A stretch of DNA of 64,000 nucleotides, taken from positions 124,001-188,000 of the forward strand of contig NZ_JACPYU010000003.1 of assembly GCF_016195855.1 (NCBI RefSeq), given 5' to 3'. Origin of the DNA: Aquabacterium sp. (GTDB lineage Bacteria > Pseudomonadota > Gammaproteobacteria > Burkholderiales > Burkholderiaceae_C). The position numbers and the translations under genes were made by a program. Positions 20,098-29,617 of the stretch are shown one piece after another; positions within the stretch are counted from its first letter, which is position 1, and every line of letters starts with the position of its first letter. The notes beneath the pieces were generated by a model that saw only the letters and a list, made by a program, of their open reading frames with translations, did not search any database and was not told the DNA's origin.

Positions 20098-20697
20098 TCA
20101 GGCCTTCTTGTCTTCACCAATCAGCAGCTTGGTGTCAGACAGGTACATGTGGGGCGGAACTTCCAGGTTGTCCGGAGCCGGCTTGTTCTTGAACACGCGG
20201 CCAGCCAGGTCGAAGGTCGAGCCGTGGCAGGGGCACAGGAAGCCACCGGGCCAGTTGTCGGGCAGCGATGCCTGCGGACCGGACTGGAACTTGGACGAGG
20301 GCGAGCAACCCAGGTGGGTACAGATGCCGACAGCGACCATGACGTCAGGCTTGATCGAGCGGTGCTCGTTGCGAGCGTACTCGGGCGTCAGTTCTGAGGG
20401 CTTGCGCTCGGACTTGGGATCGGCCAGTTCGCCGTCGATCTTGGCCAGGCCGGCAACTTGCTCGGGCGTGCGCTTGATGATCCAGACGGGTTTGCCGCGC
20501 CATTCGACCGTCATCATCTCGCCCGGCTTGAGGGCGCTGATATCAGCCTCGACAGCAGCACCAGCTGCGCGAGCACGTTCGGAGGGTTGGAAGGTCGAAA
20601 CGAAGGGGATGGCGGTGGCCACGCCGCCCACGCCACCGGCGGCGCAGGCCATGGTCACCCAGGTCCGACGGCTTTGATCCACTGGCTGATTGCTCAT
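20098..20697 (-). CDS. petA: Rieske iron-sulfur protein of the bc1 complex
   Basis: 199 residues. 2Fe-2S ligands are in CTHLGCS and CPCHGS, followed by the Pro loop (GPAPDNLEVPP-like: NKPAPDNLEVPPH). The N-terminus has twin arginines (QSRRTWVTMACAA) before a hydrophobic helix that remains as anchor, consistent with Tat export of the folded cluster protein; tatABC lies 5 kb away. First gene of petABC; a promoter is expected in the 264-base gap toward mscL. Confidence 0.96.
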   Translation of the reverse strand: MSNQPVDQSRRTWVTMACAAGGVGGVATAIPFVSTFQPSERARAAGAAVEADISALKPGEMMTVEWRGKPVWIIKRTPEQVAGLAKIDGELADPKSERKPSELTPEYARNEHRSIKPDVMVAVGICTHLGCSPSSKFQSGPQASLPDNWPGGFLCPCHGSTFDLAGRVFKNKPAPDNLEVPPHMYLSDTKLLIGEDKKA

Positions 20698-20961
20698 GGG
20701 TATCCTTTTGGACTTATAGAGGACTGATGGGACGATGAGATTGGGGTCAACCTCACATTCTAACGGACGTCTGCAAGCCCTCTTCCGCTTGGCCGCACAT
20801 GTTGATCAGACTCAGGCCCGCGTCAAGCTGTAACATTTTTGCAACGCACCATGACATCCAGCCCCTCACGGGCACCATGCTGCCCAGGGCCGCGCGCTTT
20901 GGCCGGCCTACAGTTATCCTGAAGATCAAATGTCATTTCCATCAAGGATCGGAGTCACCCC

Positions 20962-21384
20962 ATGAGCTTTTTCAGCGAATTCAAGGAGTTTGCCGTCAAG
21001 GGCAACGTGGTCGACCTGGCGGTCGGCGTGATCATCGGTGGCGCGTTCGGCAAAATTGTCGACTCGGTAGTCAATGACCTGATCATGCCGCTGATCGGCA
21101 AGGTCGTTGGCGGCCTTGATTTCACCAATTACTACGTCGCCCTGGCCAACCAGCCCGCCGGCCTGCCCCTGGCCGAAGCCAAAAAGATTGGTGCCGTGTT
21201 TGCCTACGGCAGCTTCCTGACCGTGGCACTGAACTTCGCCATCCTGGCTTTCATCATTTTCCTGATGATCAAGCAGATCAACCGGCTGAAGAAAGAAGAG
21301 CCCGCTGCCGCCCCGGCAGCCCCCGCGCCCACCCCCGAAGACATCTTGCTGCTTCGTGAGATTCGTGACAATTTGAAACGATAG
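20962..21384 (+). CDS. mscL: Large-conductance mechanosensitive channel MscL
   Basis: 140 residues. N-terminal amphipathic helix [20 protein letters not shown], pore-lining TM1 ([20 protein letters not shown]), a periplasmic loop, TM2 ([20 protein letters not shown]), and an Ala/Pro-rich linker before the C-terminal helix [12 protein letters not shown]. Opens under membrane tension to release solutes on osmotic downshock. Single gene, divergent from petABC, RBS GGAG eight bases before ATG. Confidence 0.96.
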   Translation: MSFFSEFKEFAVKGNVVDLAVGVIIGGAFGKIVDSVVNDLIMPLIGKVVGGLDFTNYYVALANQPAGLPLAEAKKIGAVFAYGSFLTVALNFAILAFIIFLMIKQINRLKKEEPAAAPAAPAPTPEDILLLREIRDNLKR

Positions 21385-21500
21385 CGAAAGACGGGGCGGA
21401 AGCGGCCGATATCCAACGATCAAAGGCAGTCCCTTTTTGGGACAGTTCATGCAGCGGCCCGAAATGGGTTGTTGAGCCCCTGATCTGATTGGACCCGTCT

Positions 21501-23984
21501 GTGACCGACCCTCGTTTAGACATCGTTCTTGACCGTGCGCACAGCCGCGTCAACAAGGCGGTGTCGGACGCCATCGACAAGGTTCTGACCCAACTCGGGC
21601 CCTTGTCCCTGGCGGCGTCCAGCAATCTGCAGCGCCAGTTGCTGATGAGTGCCGAGCGGGATCTGAAGCTCAAGTCCAACCTGGTGAACGCCAGTTTCAG
21701 CAAGGGCTTTCGCCAGCAACTGGACAAGACCACGCGTGTCACCCACAGCGGGCACCAGACGCTGGGCAATGACACCGACTGGGCGTCCTTGTCCCTGGTG
21801 GACAACGAAGAGGTGGAGCGTGGCGTCACGGCCGACCGGATGGCGCAGGCGCTGACCCACGAGTGCGATGCAGAACTTGAAGCCCTGCAGGCCTACATGA
21901 CCACCTTGCTGGGTGACCCCAGCCCCGAGCGCAACCCGCTTCGCCCACCCGGCATCGCCAAGACCCTGCTGAACGCACTGGCCGACATGGGCAGCGAGCA
22001 GGATGTGGTGCAGGTGCTTGGGCAACATGCCGGGCGTGTACTGGGCCAGGAGCTGCGTAATTGCTACACCCAGATCGTGGCCGATCTGAAGGCCCAAGGC
22101 ATCGCGCCGCAAGGCCTGTCGGTCAACCGCACCCGCCAGGGCACAGCGACAACCCCCGGCAGCCTCAATGGCGAATTGCCCACGGCCACACCCACGCAGC
22201 CGGGTACCTTCAACGACAGCATGGCTGGCCGCAGCACCTCCGGCTATGCGAGCGCACCGCTGACCACTGAAACACACCTGCGCGCCGCCCAGGCGCTCAG
22301 CGAGATGTTCGGCGTGACCATGCCCGGGCCCGTGCCCAATGGCCCTGCGCCCATGGGCCTGCGCGCACCGCGCGTGCCCGGCGGCCTGCCCGCGGTCAAC
22401 CCTGACTTCCAGAACCTGCTGCGCCAGATCGCAGCGCAGACACCCGCGCCTGGCTGGACAGCCGACTTCCCCGGCGCCGACGGCTCAAGCGCTCAAGGTG
22501 AAGCCAGCACAGGCTTTGCCGGCCCGCTGATGGCCGTCAACCTGATCCGCGCCCACCGGGAAGAACTGGTTCGTGCCAGCGGCGGCGCGGCGCTCGATCA
22601 GATGGTGATCGACATCGTGGCCGCCCTGTTCGACCAGGTGCTGTCCGACCCCAAGGTGTCGCCGCAGATGGCCCGCCAGATCGCCCGCCTGCAGATGCCG
22701 GTGCTGCGCGTGGCCCTGGCCGACATGAGCTTCTTCAATTCACGCAAGCACCCCGTACGGCGCTTCGTGAACCGCATCGCGACCCTGTCGGCCTCTTTCG
22801 AGGGCTATGAAGATGGCGCCGGCCTCGCCTGCCTGGAGCGCATCACCGCCCTGGTCAACGACATTGTCGAGGGCGACTTCGACCGCATGGACACCTACGA
22901 GTCCAAGCTGGCCGAACTCGAATCCTTCATTGACACCGAGAATGCGCGCGAAGCGGCCGAGAGCGCCGCCGTGGCCGCCATGCTCAACGGCAAGGAAGCC
23001 GATCTGCGCGTGCACCAGCGTTACATGCAGATCCTCAAGCGCGAGTTGGCCGACGTGGAAATGCCGGAGTTCGTGCGCAGCTTCCTGGCCCAGATCTGGA
23101 GCCAGGTACAGGTCATGGCCTCGGCCCGCGACGGCGCGCAGTCCCCGCTTGCTGCCCGCATGAAAAAGGCCGGGCATGACCTGGCCTTGAGCGTGCAGCC
23201 CAAGGGCCACCCGCAGTTGCGCAAGGAATTCCTGCTCAAACTGCCACAGCTGATGAAGGACCTCAACGAGGGCCTGGGCCTGATCCAGTGGGCCGACGAA
23301 GCCAAGCAGACCTTTTTCTCGCAATTGCTGCCGGCCCATGCCGAGTGCCTGAAGACCGCACCGCACCATGACCTGACCCAGCGCATGCTGGAGCACCAGC
23401 TCACCAAGGTCGAGCAAATTGCCATCCCCAGCCGCGAAGAGGCGGCCAATGACCCACTGCCAGAGACGCTGGACGACCTGAAGTCGCCCCCGATCCTGAC
23501 GGTGGTGCCCGCCTTGAGCGCCACCGAAATCCAGCAGGCAGGCTTTTTGCCCGAGGCCGCGCTGGTGGCAGAAGGTCCGCTGGACATCGACCTGGATCAG
23601 CCCGGCGGCACCGACCCCTCGCTCAGCGAAATCGACATCAACCTGGATGCCCCGCCAACCCCCTCGGCTGGCCTGCAACTGGTACACCACATCCAGAAGG
23701 GCGCGGCCTACCAGATGATGATGCAGGGGCAGTGGAAGAAGGTCCGCCTGACCTGGGTGAGCGAAGGCCGCACCTTCTTCATCTTCAACCACGGCCACAC
23801 GCACAAGCAGACCATCTCGCTGACGGCCCGCACGCTGGCCAAGATGTGCGACAGCGGCCGGTTCAGGGCCTTCGAGCAGGCCGAACTGATCGAGCGCGCC
23901 ACCGTGCGCGCGCGCCGCCAGTTGGCTGCGCTGGGATCAGGTGCCGCCGCCAGCACCCCGCCCCGCGCCCGTTCAGCGGCCTGA
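21501..23984 (+). CDS. DUF1631-family protein, large, cytoplasmic
   Basis: About 827 residues from a GTG at 21501 (GGA seven bases upstream); a TTG at 21489 is an alternative. The pattern matches DUF1631, a family mostly of Beta- and Gammaproteobacteria sometimes mislabelled thymidine phosphorylase. A helical N-terminus is followed by a Pro/Gly-rich low-complexity part (residues about 220-340), a core (HREELVRASGGAALDQMVID to RHPVRRFVNRIA-like region near 400) and a C-terminal beta-rich segment (MMQGQWKKVRLTWVSEGRTF) that resembles PilZ-type domains binding cyclic di-GMP. No signal peptide. Function unknown. Confidence 0.75.
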   Translation: MTDPRLDIVLDRAHSRVNKAVSDAIDKVLTQLGPLSLAASSNLQRQLLMSAERDLKLKSNLVNASFSKGFRQQLDKTTRVTHSGHQTLGNDTDWASLSLVDNEEVERGVTADRMAQALTHECDAELEALQAYMTTLLGDPSPERNPLRPPGIAKTLLNALADMGSEQDVVQVLGQHAGRVLGQELRNCYTQIVADLKAQGIAPQGLSVNRTRQGTATTPGSLNGELPTATPTQPGTFNDSMAGRSTSGYASAPLTTETHLRAAQALSEMFGVTMPGPVPNGPAPMGLRAPRVPGGLPAVNPDFQNLLRQIAAQTPAPGWTADFPGADGSSAQGEASTGFAGPLMAVNLIRAHREELVRASGGAALDQMVIDIVAALFDQVLSDPKVSPQMARQIARLQMPVLRVALADMSFFNSRKHPVRRFVNRIATLSASFEGYEDGAGLACLERITALVNDIVEGDFDRMDTYESKLAELESFIDTENAREAAESAAVAAMLNGKEADLRVHQRYMQILKRELADVEMPEFVRSFLAQIWSQVQVMASARDGAQSPLAARMKKAGHDLALSVQPKGHPQLRKEFLLKLPQLMKDLNEGLGLIQWADEAKQTFFSQLLPAHAECLKTAPHHDLTQRMLEHQLTKVEQIAIPSREEAANDPLPETLDDLKSPPILTVVPALSATEIQQAGFLPEAALVAEGPLDIDLDQPGGTDPSLSEIDINLDAPPTPSAGLQLVHHIQKGAAYQMMMQGQWKKVRLTWVSEGRTFFIFNHGHTHKQTISLTARTLAKMCDSGRFRAFEQAELIERATVRARRQLAALGSGAAASTPPRARSAA

Positions 23985-23996
23985 TCGCTCAGGACC

Positions 23997-25052
23997 TCAC
24001 AAGGCTTTCCGCCCGGCGACCAGCAGGCGCGCCATGCGCACGGCCTGCGCAAAACTGGCCTCATCCGCCCTGCCCGTCCCCGCCAGGTCAAAGGCGGTTC
24101 CGTGGTCGGGGCTGGTGCGCACAAAGGGCAGTCCCAAGGTCACATTGACGCCCTGATCCAGCCCCAGGTACTTCACTGGGATCAAACCCTGGTCGTGGTA
24201 CATCGCGATCACCACATCGAACTCGCCCGGGTGCCCCGGTGCGTGGCGGGCCCGCATGAAGACGGTGTCAGGTGCATAGGGGCCGCTGGCGTCGATGCCG
24301 TCAGCGCGTGCCGCTTCGATCGCCGGGCCGATGATGGTCAACTCCTCGTCTCCGAACAAGCCACCCTCGCCGGCGTGCGGATTGAGCCCCGCGACCGCAA
24401 TGCGCGGACGCGGCATGCCCCAAAGCTGTGCGCTGGCGTGCGTGATGCGGATGGTTTCCAGCACCGAGGCCGCCGTCACCTGTTCGATCGCCTTGCGCAA
24501 CGACACGTGGATGGTCACCAGCACGGTCTTGAGTTCATCGTTGGCCAGCATCATGCGCACGGGTGCAGGTGCCTGGCCCGAGGGGCTGCCTTCGGCCTGG
24601 AGCAACTCGGTGTGGCCGGGATAAGGCTCGCCAGCCAGCGCCAGCGCCTCCTTGTGCAAAGGCGCGGTCACGATGCCGGCCACCAGCCCTTGCTGGGCCA
24701 GGTGCACCGCTTCACGGATGCAGGCCGCAGCCGCCCGCCCGGCCCGCACGTCCACCTGCCCCAAGGAGGCGTCCAGCAGGTCGGCCGGCAGCCCAGGTGG
24801 GGCCCACACCCCCATCTGCCCGGCTTGAAGGCTGGCGTGCTGCGCCAGGCTGGCCAGCGCCACCACCTCTGGCCGGTCCGCATCAGGCAGCCAGTTGACC
24901 GCCCGTTGCATCACGGCCGGGGAACCGATCACGACGGCTGCGCCACCACCATGACACCACCATTTGGCGATGACTTCGGGCCCGATGCCGCAGGCGTCCC
25001 CCATGGTGAGCGCCAGCAGCGAAGAAACAGACAAGGGGGATGGCTCAGCCAC
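23997..25052 (-). CDS. pdxA: 4-hydroxythreonine-4-phosphate dehydrogenase PdxA
   Basis: 351 residues. Family motifs: LALTMGDACGIGPEVIAKWW at the start, GIVTAPLHKEALALAGEPYPGHTE in the middle, metal-binding His in VTIHVSLRKAI, GLNPHAGEGGLFGDEE, and AMYHDQGLIPVKYLG near the end. Oxidises 4-phosphohydroxy-L-threonine in pyridoxal phosphate synthesis, using NAD(P) and a divalent metal. GDAC replaces the commoner GDPA. Convergent with the DUF1631 gene (12-base gap) and divergent from hisI. Confidence 0.94.
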   Translation of the reverse strand: MAEPSPLSVSSLLALTMGDACGIGPEVIAKWWCHGGGAAVVIGSPAVMQRAVNWLPDADRPEVVALASLAQHASLQAGQMGVWAPPGLPADLLDASLGQVDVRAGRAAAACIREAVHLAQQGLVAGIVTAPLHKEALALAGEPYPGHTELLQAEGSPSGQAPAPVRMMLANDELKTVLVTIHVSLRKAIEQVTAASVLETIRITHASAQLWGMPRPRIAVAGLNPHAGEGGLFGDEELTIIGPAIEAARADGIDASGPYAPDTVFMRARHAPGHPGEFDVVIAMYHDQGLIPVKYLGLDQGVNVTLGLPFVRTSPDHGTAFDLAGTGRADEASFAQAVRMARLLVAGRKAL

Positions 25053-25147
25053 GGTGACACCTGTTTTATTGCCCGAGAAGGCCAGATTGTCACCCCTGAC
25101 AACAGGGCTGGATCAGCCCTGGCCCCTCGATTGCTACACTCCCCCCT

Positions 25148-25540
25148 ATGACTTGGTTAGATGAAATCCGCTGGGACGAAAACGGGCTGGTGCCGGTGAT
25201 CGCCCAGGAAGACACGAGCGGCGACGTGCTGATGTTTGCCTGGATGAACCGCGACGCCCTGGCCCGCACGGCCGAACTGGGCGAGGCGGTGTACTGGAGC
25301 CGTTCGCGCCGCAAGCTGTGGCACAAGGGCGAGGAGTCCGGCCACATCCAGAAGGTGCACGCCATCCGCATGGACTGCGACAACGACGTGGTGCTGCTGC
25401 GCGTGACGCAACTGGGCCATGAGCCCGGCATCGCCTGCCACACGGGCCGTCACAGCTGCTTCTTCCAGAAATACGAGAATGGTCAGTGGGTCTCCGTGGA
25501 CCCGGTGATCAAGGACCCCGCCAGCATCTACAGCAAATGA
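25148..25540 (+). CDS. hisI: Phosphoribosyl-AMP cyclohydrolase HisI
   Basis: 130 residues, monofunctional. Motifs: [38 protein letters not shown], the metal-binding [12 protein letters not shown], and [10 protein letters not shown] near the end, which contribute zinc and magnesium ligands. Opens the purine ring of PR-AMP, histidine step three. It overlaps hisE by four bases (ATGA). It is separated by 9 kb and opposite in orientation to hisGDCBHAF in this window. Confidence 0.96.
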   Translation: MTWLDEIRWDENGLVPVIAQEDTSGDVLMFAWMNRDALARTAELGEAVYWSRSRRKLWHKGEESGHIQKVHAIRMDCDNDVVLLRVTQLGHEPGIACHTGRHSCFFQKYENGQWVSVDPVIKDPASIYSK

Positions 25541-25929
25541 GTGCCACGCCCTCCCCTTCCAACCCGCGCCAGGACGTGCTTGCCCGTCTGGCCGAGGTGA
25601 TCGAGTCCCGCAAGGGCGGTGACCCGGACAAGAGTTATGTGGCCCGGCTGTTTCACAAAGGCACCGACACCGTCTTGAAAAAAGTCGGTGAGGAAGCAAC
25701 TGAGACGGTGATGGCGGGCAAGGACATGGCGGCCGACCCGAGTGAGGCGCACCGCAAGGCCCTGGTGGGCGAGTTTGCCGACCTGTGGTTCCATTCCATG
25801 GTGGCCATGGCCCACCTGGGCCTGCACCCCGACGAGGTGGTGGGTGAGCTGGCGCGGCGAGAGGGCCTGTCCGGCCTGGAAGAGTTCGCCATGCGGAAAG
25901 TAAAGACAAGTGAAGGCGGCGCATCCTGA
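25537..25929 (+). CDS. hisE: Phosphoribosyl-ATP pyrophosphohydrolase HisE
   Basis: 130 residues, MazG-like all-alpha fold. Motifs: [40 protein letters not shown] and [13 protein letters not shown], with the acidic EE..E and EFADL residues that bind metal. Removes pyrophosphate from PR-ATP, histidine step two. Starts within the hisI stop, so translation is coupled. tatA follows after about 95 bases; the hinT-like gene often present here in relatives is absent. Confidence 0.95.
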   Translation: MSATPSPSNPRQDVLARLAEVIESRKGGDPDKSYVARLFHKGTDTVLKKVGEEATETVMAGKDMAADPSEAHRKALVGEFADLWFHSMVAMAHLGLHPDEVVGELARREGLSGLEEFAMRKVKTSEGGAS

Positions 25930-26023
25930 TCAAAATGCGCATGTGCTTATGCGAGCTTGAATCGCCAGCACAGCAGACAATTACCGGTTTGTTTTCAAGT
26001 CGTCAGACTTTTTGGAGAAGATC

Positions 26024-26257
26024 ATGGGTTCATTCAGCATCTGGCATTGGCTGATCGTGCTGGTCATCGTGGTGATGGTGTTTGGCACCAAGAAGCTCAA
26101 GAACGTAGGCACCGACCTGGGTGCGGCAGTGAAGGGCTTCAAGGACGGCATGAAGGACGGCGGCACGGCCGACGCCCCGGCGGCCCCTCAACAGGTCACC
26201 AACACCGCCCGCCAGGACGCCAACACCGTTGACGTCGATGCCAAGAGCAAGTCTTGA
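26024..26257 (+). CDS. tatA: Sec-independent protein translocase subunit TatA
   Basis: 77 residues. One membrane helix ([20 protein letters not shown]), the hinge [20 protein letters not shown] and an amphipathic helix, then a short polar tail. Polymerises to form the translocation pore. I chose the ATG at 26024, with GGAGAAG just upstream, over a TTG twelve bases earlier. First of tatABC. Confidence 0.95.
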   Translation: MGSFSIWHWLIVLVIVVMVFGTKKLKNVGTDLGAAVKGFKDGMKDGGTADAPAAPQQVTNTARQDANTVDVDAKSKS

Positions 26258-26301
26258 TCGATCTGTTATTTGCCGCGCCACTGCAAGGTGGGGCGTAAGC
26301 C

Positions 26302-26760
26302 ATGATTGATTTCGGCATCGACAAACTGGCACTCATCGGCGCGGTGGCCCTGATCGTCATCGGCCCTGAAAAGCTGCCGCGCGTGGCCCGTACTGTTGGG
26401 GTGCTGCTGGGCAAGGCCCAGCGCTATGTGTCGCAGGTGCAAAGCGAGGTCAGCCGCTCCATGGAGCTGGAAGAGCTCAAGAAGGTCAAAGCCGGGCTGG
26501 AGGAAGCGGCACGCGATGTGGGCCAATCCGTCGAAGACCGCATCAACGAAGCCCGCGATGCGATCTACACCGATCCGCTGGCCGACCACCACGCGCAGCA
26601 TGAGCCCACGCCCTACTACAGCTACGGCCCGCCCGTGCGCAAGAACTGGCGGCTCAAGCGGGGTGCCACACCGCTTTGGTACAAGCAGCGTCAGGGCGTG
26701 CGCCGGCAGGTGCAGTCCGGTGCCGCGCGGGTCGCGCGCTTTCGTCCCGGCCCCCGCTAA
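26302..26760 (+). CDS. tatB: Sec-independent protein translocase subunit TatB
   Basis: 152 residues. N-terminal membrane helix [20 protein letters not shown] followed by [13 protein letters not shown], the TatB hallmark, and a long amphipathic and coiled-coil region ([20 protein letters not shown]). The Arg-rich C-terminal tail is poorly conserved. With TatC it forms the receptor for twin-arginine signals. Confidence 0.95.
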   Translation: MIDFGIDKLALIGAVALIVIGPEKLPRVARTVGVLLGKAQRYVSQVQSEVSRSMELEELKKVKAGLEEAARDVGQSVEDRINEARDAIYTDPLADHHAQHEPTPYYSYGPPVRKNWRLKRGATPLWYKQRQGVRRQVQSGAARVARFRPGPR

Positions 26761-26772
26761 ACAGGGTTTTGT

Positions 26773-27558
26773 GTGAGTGAACCAAACAAACCAGATGAGA
26801 TGGATGGCAGCGAACAGCCATTCGTGTCCCACCTGATCGAATTGCGTGACCGGCTGATCCGGGTTGTGATCGCGGTAGGCCTGGCCTTCATTGTGCTGGC
26901 CATCTACCCATCGCCCGCGGTGCTGTACGACTGGCTGGCCCTGCCCCTGGTGCAGCACCTACCCAAGGGCGCCACGCTGATCGCCACCAACCCGATCTCG
27001 CCTTTCATGGTGCCCATCAAGGTCACGATGCTGGCCGCCCTGATGCTGGCCTTGCCGGTCGTGCTCTATCAGATCTGGGCCTTTGTGGCCCCGGGCCTGT
27101 ACACCCATGAAAAGCGCCTGGTGCTGCCCTTGATCGTCTCCAGCACGGTGCTGTTCTTTGCCGGGGTGGCGTTTTGCTACTTCTTCGTGTTCGGCAAGGT
27201 GTTCACCTTCATCCAGAGCTTTGCGCCCAAGAGCATCACGGCTGCGCCCGATATCGAGGCCTACCTCAGCTTCGTGCTCAACATGTTCCTGGCTTTTGGT
27301 GCGGCGTTCGAGGTCCCTGTGGTGCTGGTGATCCTGGCGCGCATGGGCATCGTGTCGGTCGAGAAGTTCAAGGAGTTCCGCAGCTACTTCATCGTCATTG
27401 CGTTCGTGATCGCCGCCGTGATCACGCCGCCTGACGTGGTGTCGCAGCTGTCACTGGCGATCCCGATGTGCCTGCTCTATGAAGTGGGCATCTGGGCTGC
27501 ACAGCTGTTCGTCAAGCACACACGCGCACCGGACAGCGAAGACGCGCCGGCGTCCTGA
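26773..27558 (+). CDS. tatC: Sec-independent protein translocase subunit TatC
   Basis: 261 residues, six membrane helices. The family start is SHLIELRDRLIRVVIAVGLA, with the conserved acidic and LxELR-like element; FAPKSITAAPDIEAYLSFVL and the FxxEVP-type AAFEVPVVL follow. Recognises RR signal peptides with TatB. Start is GTG, 13 bases after the tatB stop. A substrate encoded nearby is the Rieske protein PetA. Convergent with the protease gene (11-base gap). Confidence 0.95.
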   Translation: MSEPNKPDEMDGSEQPFVSHLIELRDRLIRVVIAVGLAFIVLAIYPSPAVLYDWLALPLVQHLPKGATLIATNPISPFMVPIKVTMLAALMLALPVVLYQIWAFVAPGLYTHEKRLVLPLIVSSTVLFFAGVAFCYFFVFGKVFTFIQSFAPKSITAAPDIEAYLSFVLNMFLAFGAAFEVPVVLVILARMGIVSVEKFKEFRSYFIVIAFVIAAVITPPDVVSQLSLAIPMCLLYEVGIWAAQLFVKHTRAPDSEDAPAS

Positions 27559-27569
27559 CCAGCTCAGGC

Positions 27570-28745
<1,176 letters not shown>

Positions 28746-28788
28746 GAATGCCACAAGCCATGAACAACGTCAGTCAGAAAGGCCAACC

Positions 28789-29538
28789 ATGATCGATCGA
28801 GAAGCCTTGCACCGCCACCTGCAGGACCTGCTGGAAGCCGATCGGTTCAAGGATTATGGGCCGAACGGTCTTCAAGTTGAGGGCAAGCCCGTCATTCACA
28901 AGCTGGTCACGGGCGTGACGGCCAGTCTGGCCTTGATCGATGCGGCCATTGCCGCCAAAGCGGACGCCATCCTGGTGCACCACGGCCTGTTCTGGCGCGG
29001 GCAGGATGGCCGCCTCACCGGCTGGATGAAGCAGCGCGTGGCCCGCCTGATCCAGCACGACATCAACCTGTTTGCCTACCACCTGCCACTGGACGCCCAC
29101 GCCTCGCTGGGCAACAACGCCCAATGGGGGCAACGACTGGGCCTGGTGGCAGATGGCCGCTTTGGCGACCAGGACTTGGGGTTTCTGGGCCCGGTGCCCG
29201 ATGGGCTTGATCTGGATGGCCTGAGCGCCCGCGTGGCCCAGGTCCTGGGGCGCGCACCGGTGGTCGTACCTGGTGATGGCCGGGCCTTGAAGCGCGCAGC
29301 CTGGTGCAGCGGCGGCGCACAAGGTTATTTCGAGGGGGCGATTGCCGCTGGCGTGGACGTGTTCCTGACCGGCGAGATCTCGGAGCCCCAGGCGCACTAC
29401 GCGCGCGAAACCGGCGTGGCCTTCCTGGCCTGTGGTCACCATGCCAGCGAGCGCTATGGCGTTCAGGCGATCGGGCAACACCTGGTGTCACGCCTGGGCC
29501 TGCAGCATGAGTTTCTGGACATCGACAATCCTGCCTGA
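28789..29538 (+). CDS. Nif3-like dinuclear metal protein (YbgI/DUF34 family)
   Basis: 249 residues. Metal ligands are recognisable: AILVHHGLFWRG (HH), AYHLPLDAH (H..D), FLTGEISEPQAH (E) and CGHHASERYG (HH..E). LKRAAWCSGGAQGYF lies in the middle. Conserved in nearly all life as a toroidal hexamer with two metals; its true substrate is unsettled and GTP cyclohydrolase I type 2 labels are doubtful. Divergent from the protease gene with 43 bases between the starts. Confidence 0.92.
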   Translation: MIDREALHRHLQDLLEADRFKDYGPNGLQVEGKPVIHKLVTGVTASLALIDAAIAAKADAILVHHGLFWRGQDGRLTGWMKQRVARLIQHDINLFAYHLPLDAHASLGNNAQWGQRLGLVADGRFGDQDLGFLGPVPDGLDLDGLSARVAQVLGRAPVVVPGDGRALKRAAWCSGGAQGYFEGAIAAGVDVFLTGEISEPQAHYARETGVAFLACGHHASERYGVQAIGQHLVSRLGLQHEFLDIDNPA

Positions 29539-29617
29539 GTTGACAAGCTCGCCTTGCCCCTGAGACAGGCATCACGTAAGCTGCCAGGGATTCAAACGAA
29601 CTCGGGAAGTTTTGCCC

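Noticed and set aside
18683..20677. 664-codon open frame on the plus strand
   Set aside because: Antisense to cytochrome b and the Rieske gene; the translation is His- and Gln-rich with no domain.
21422..21446. Terminator between mscL and the DUF1631 gene
   Set aside because: GTCCC-TTTTT-GGGAC is only a five-pair stem with the T-run in its loop, not after it.
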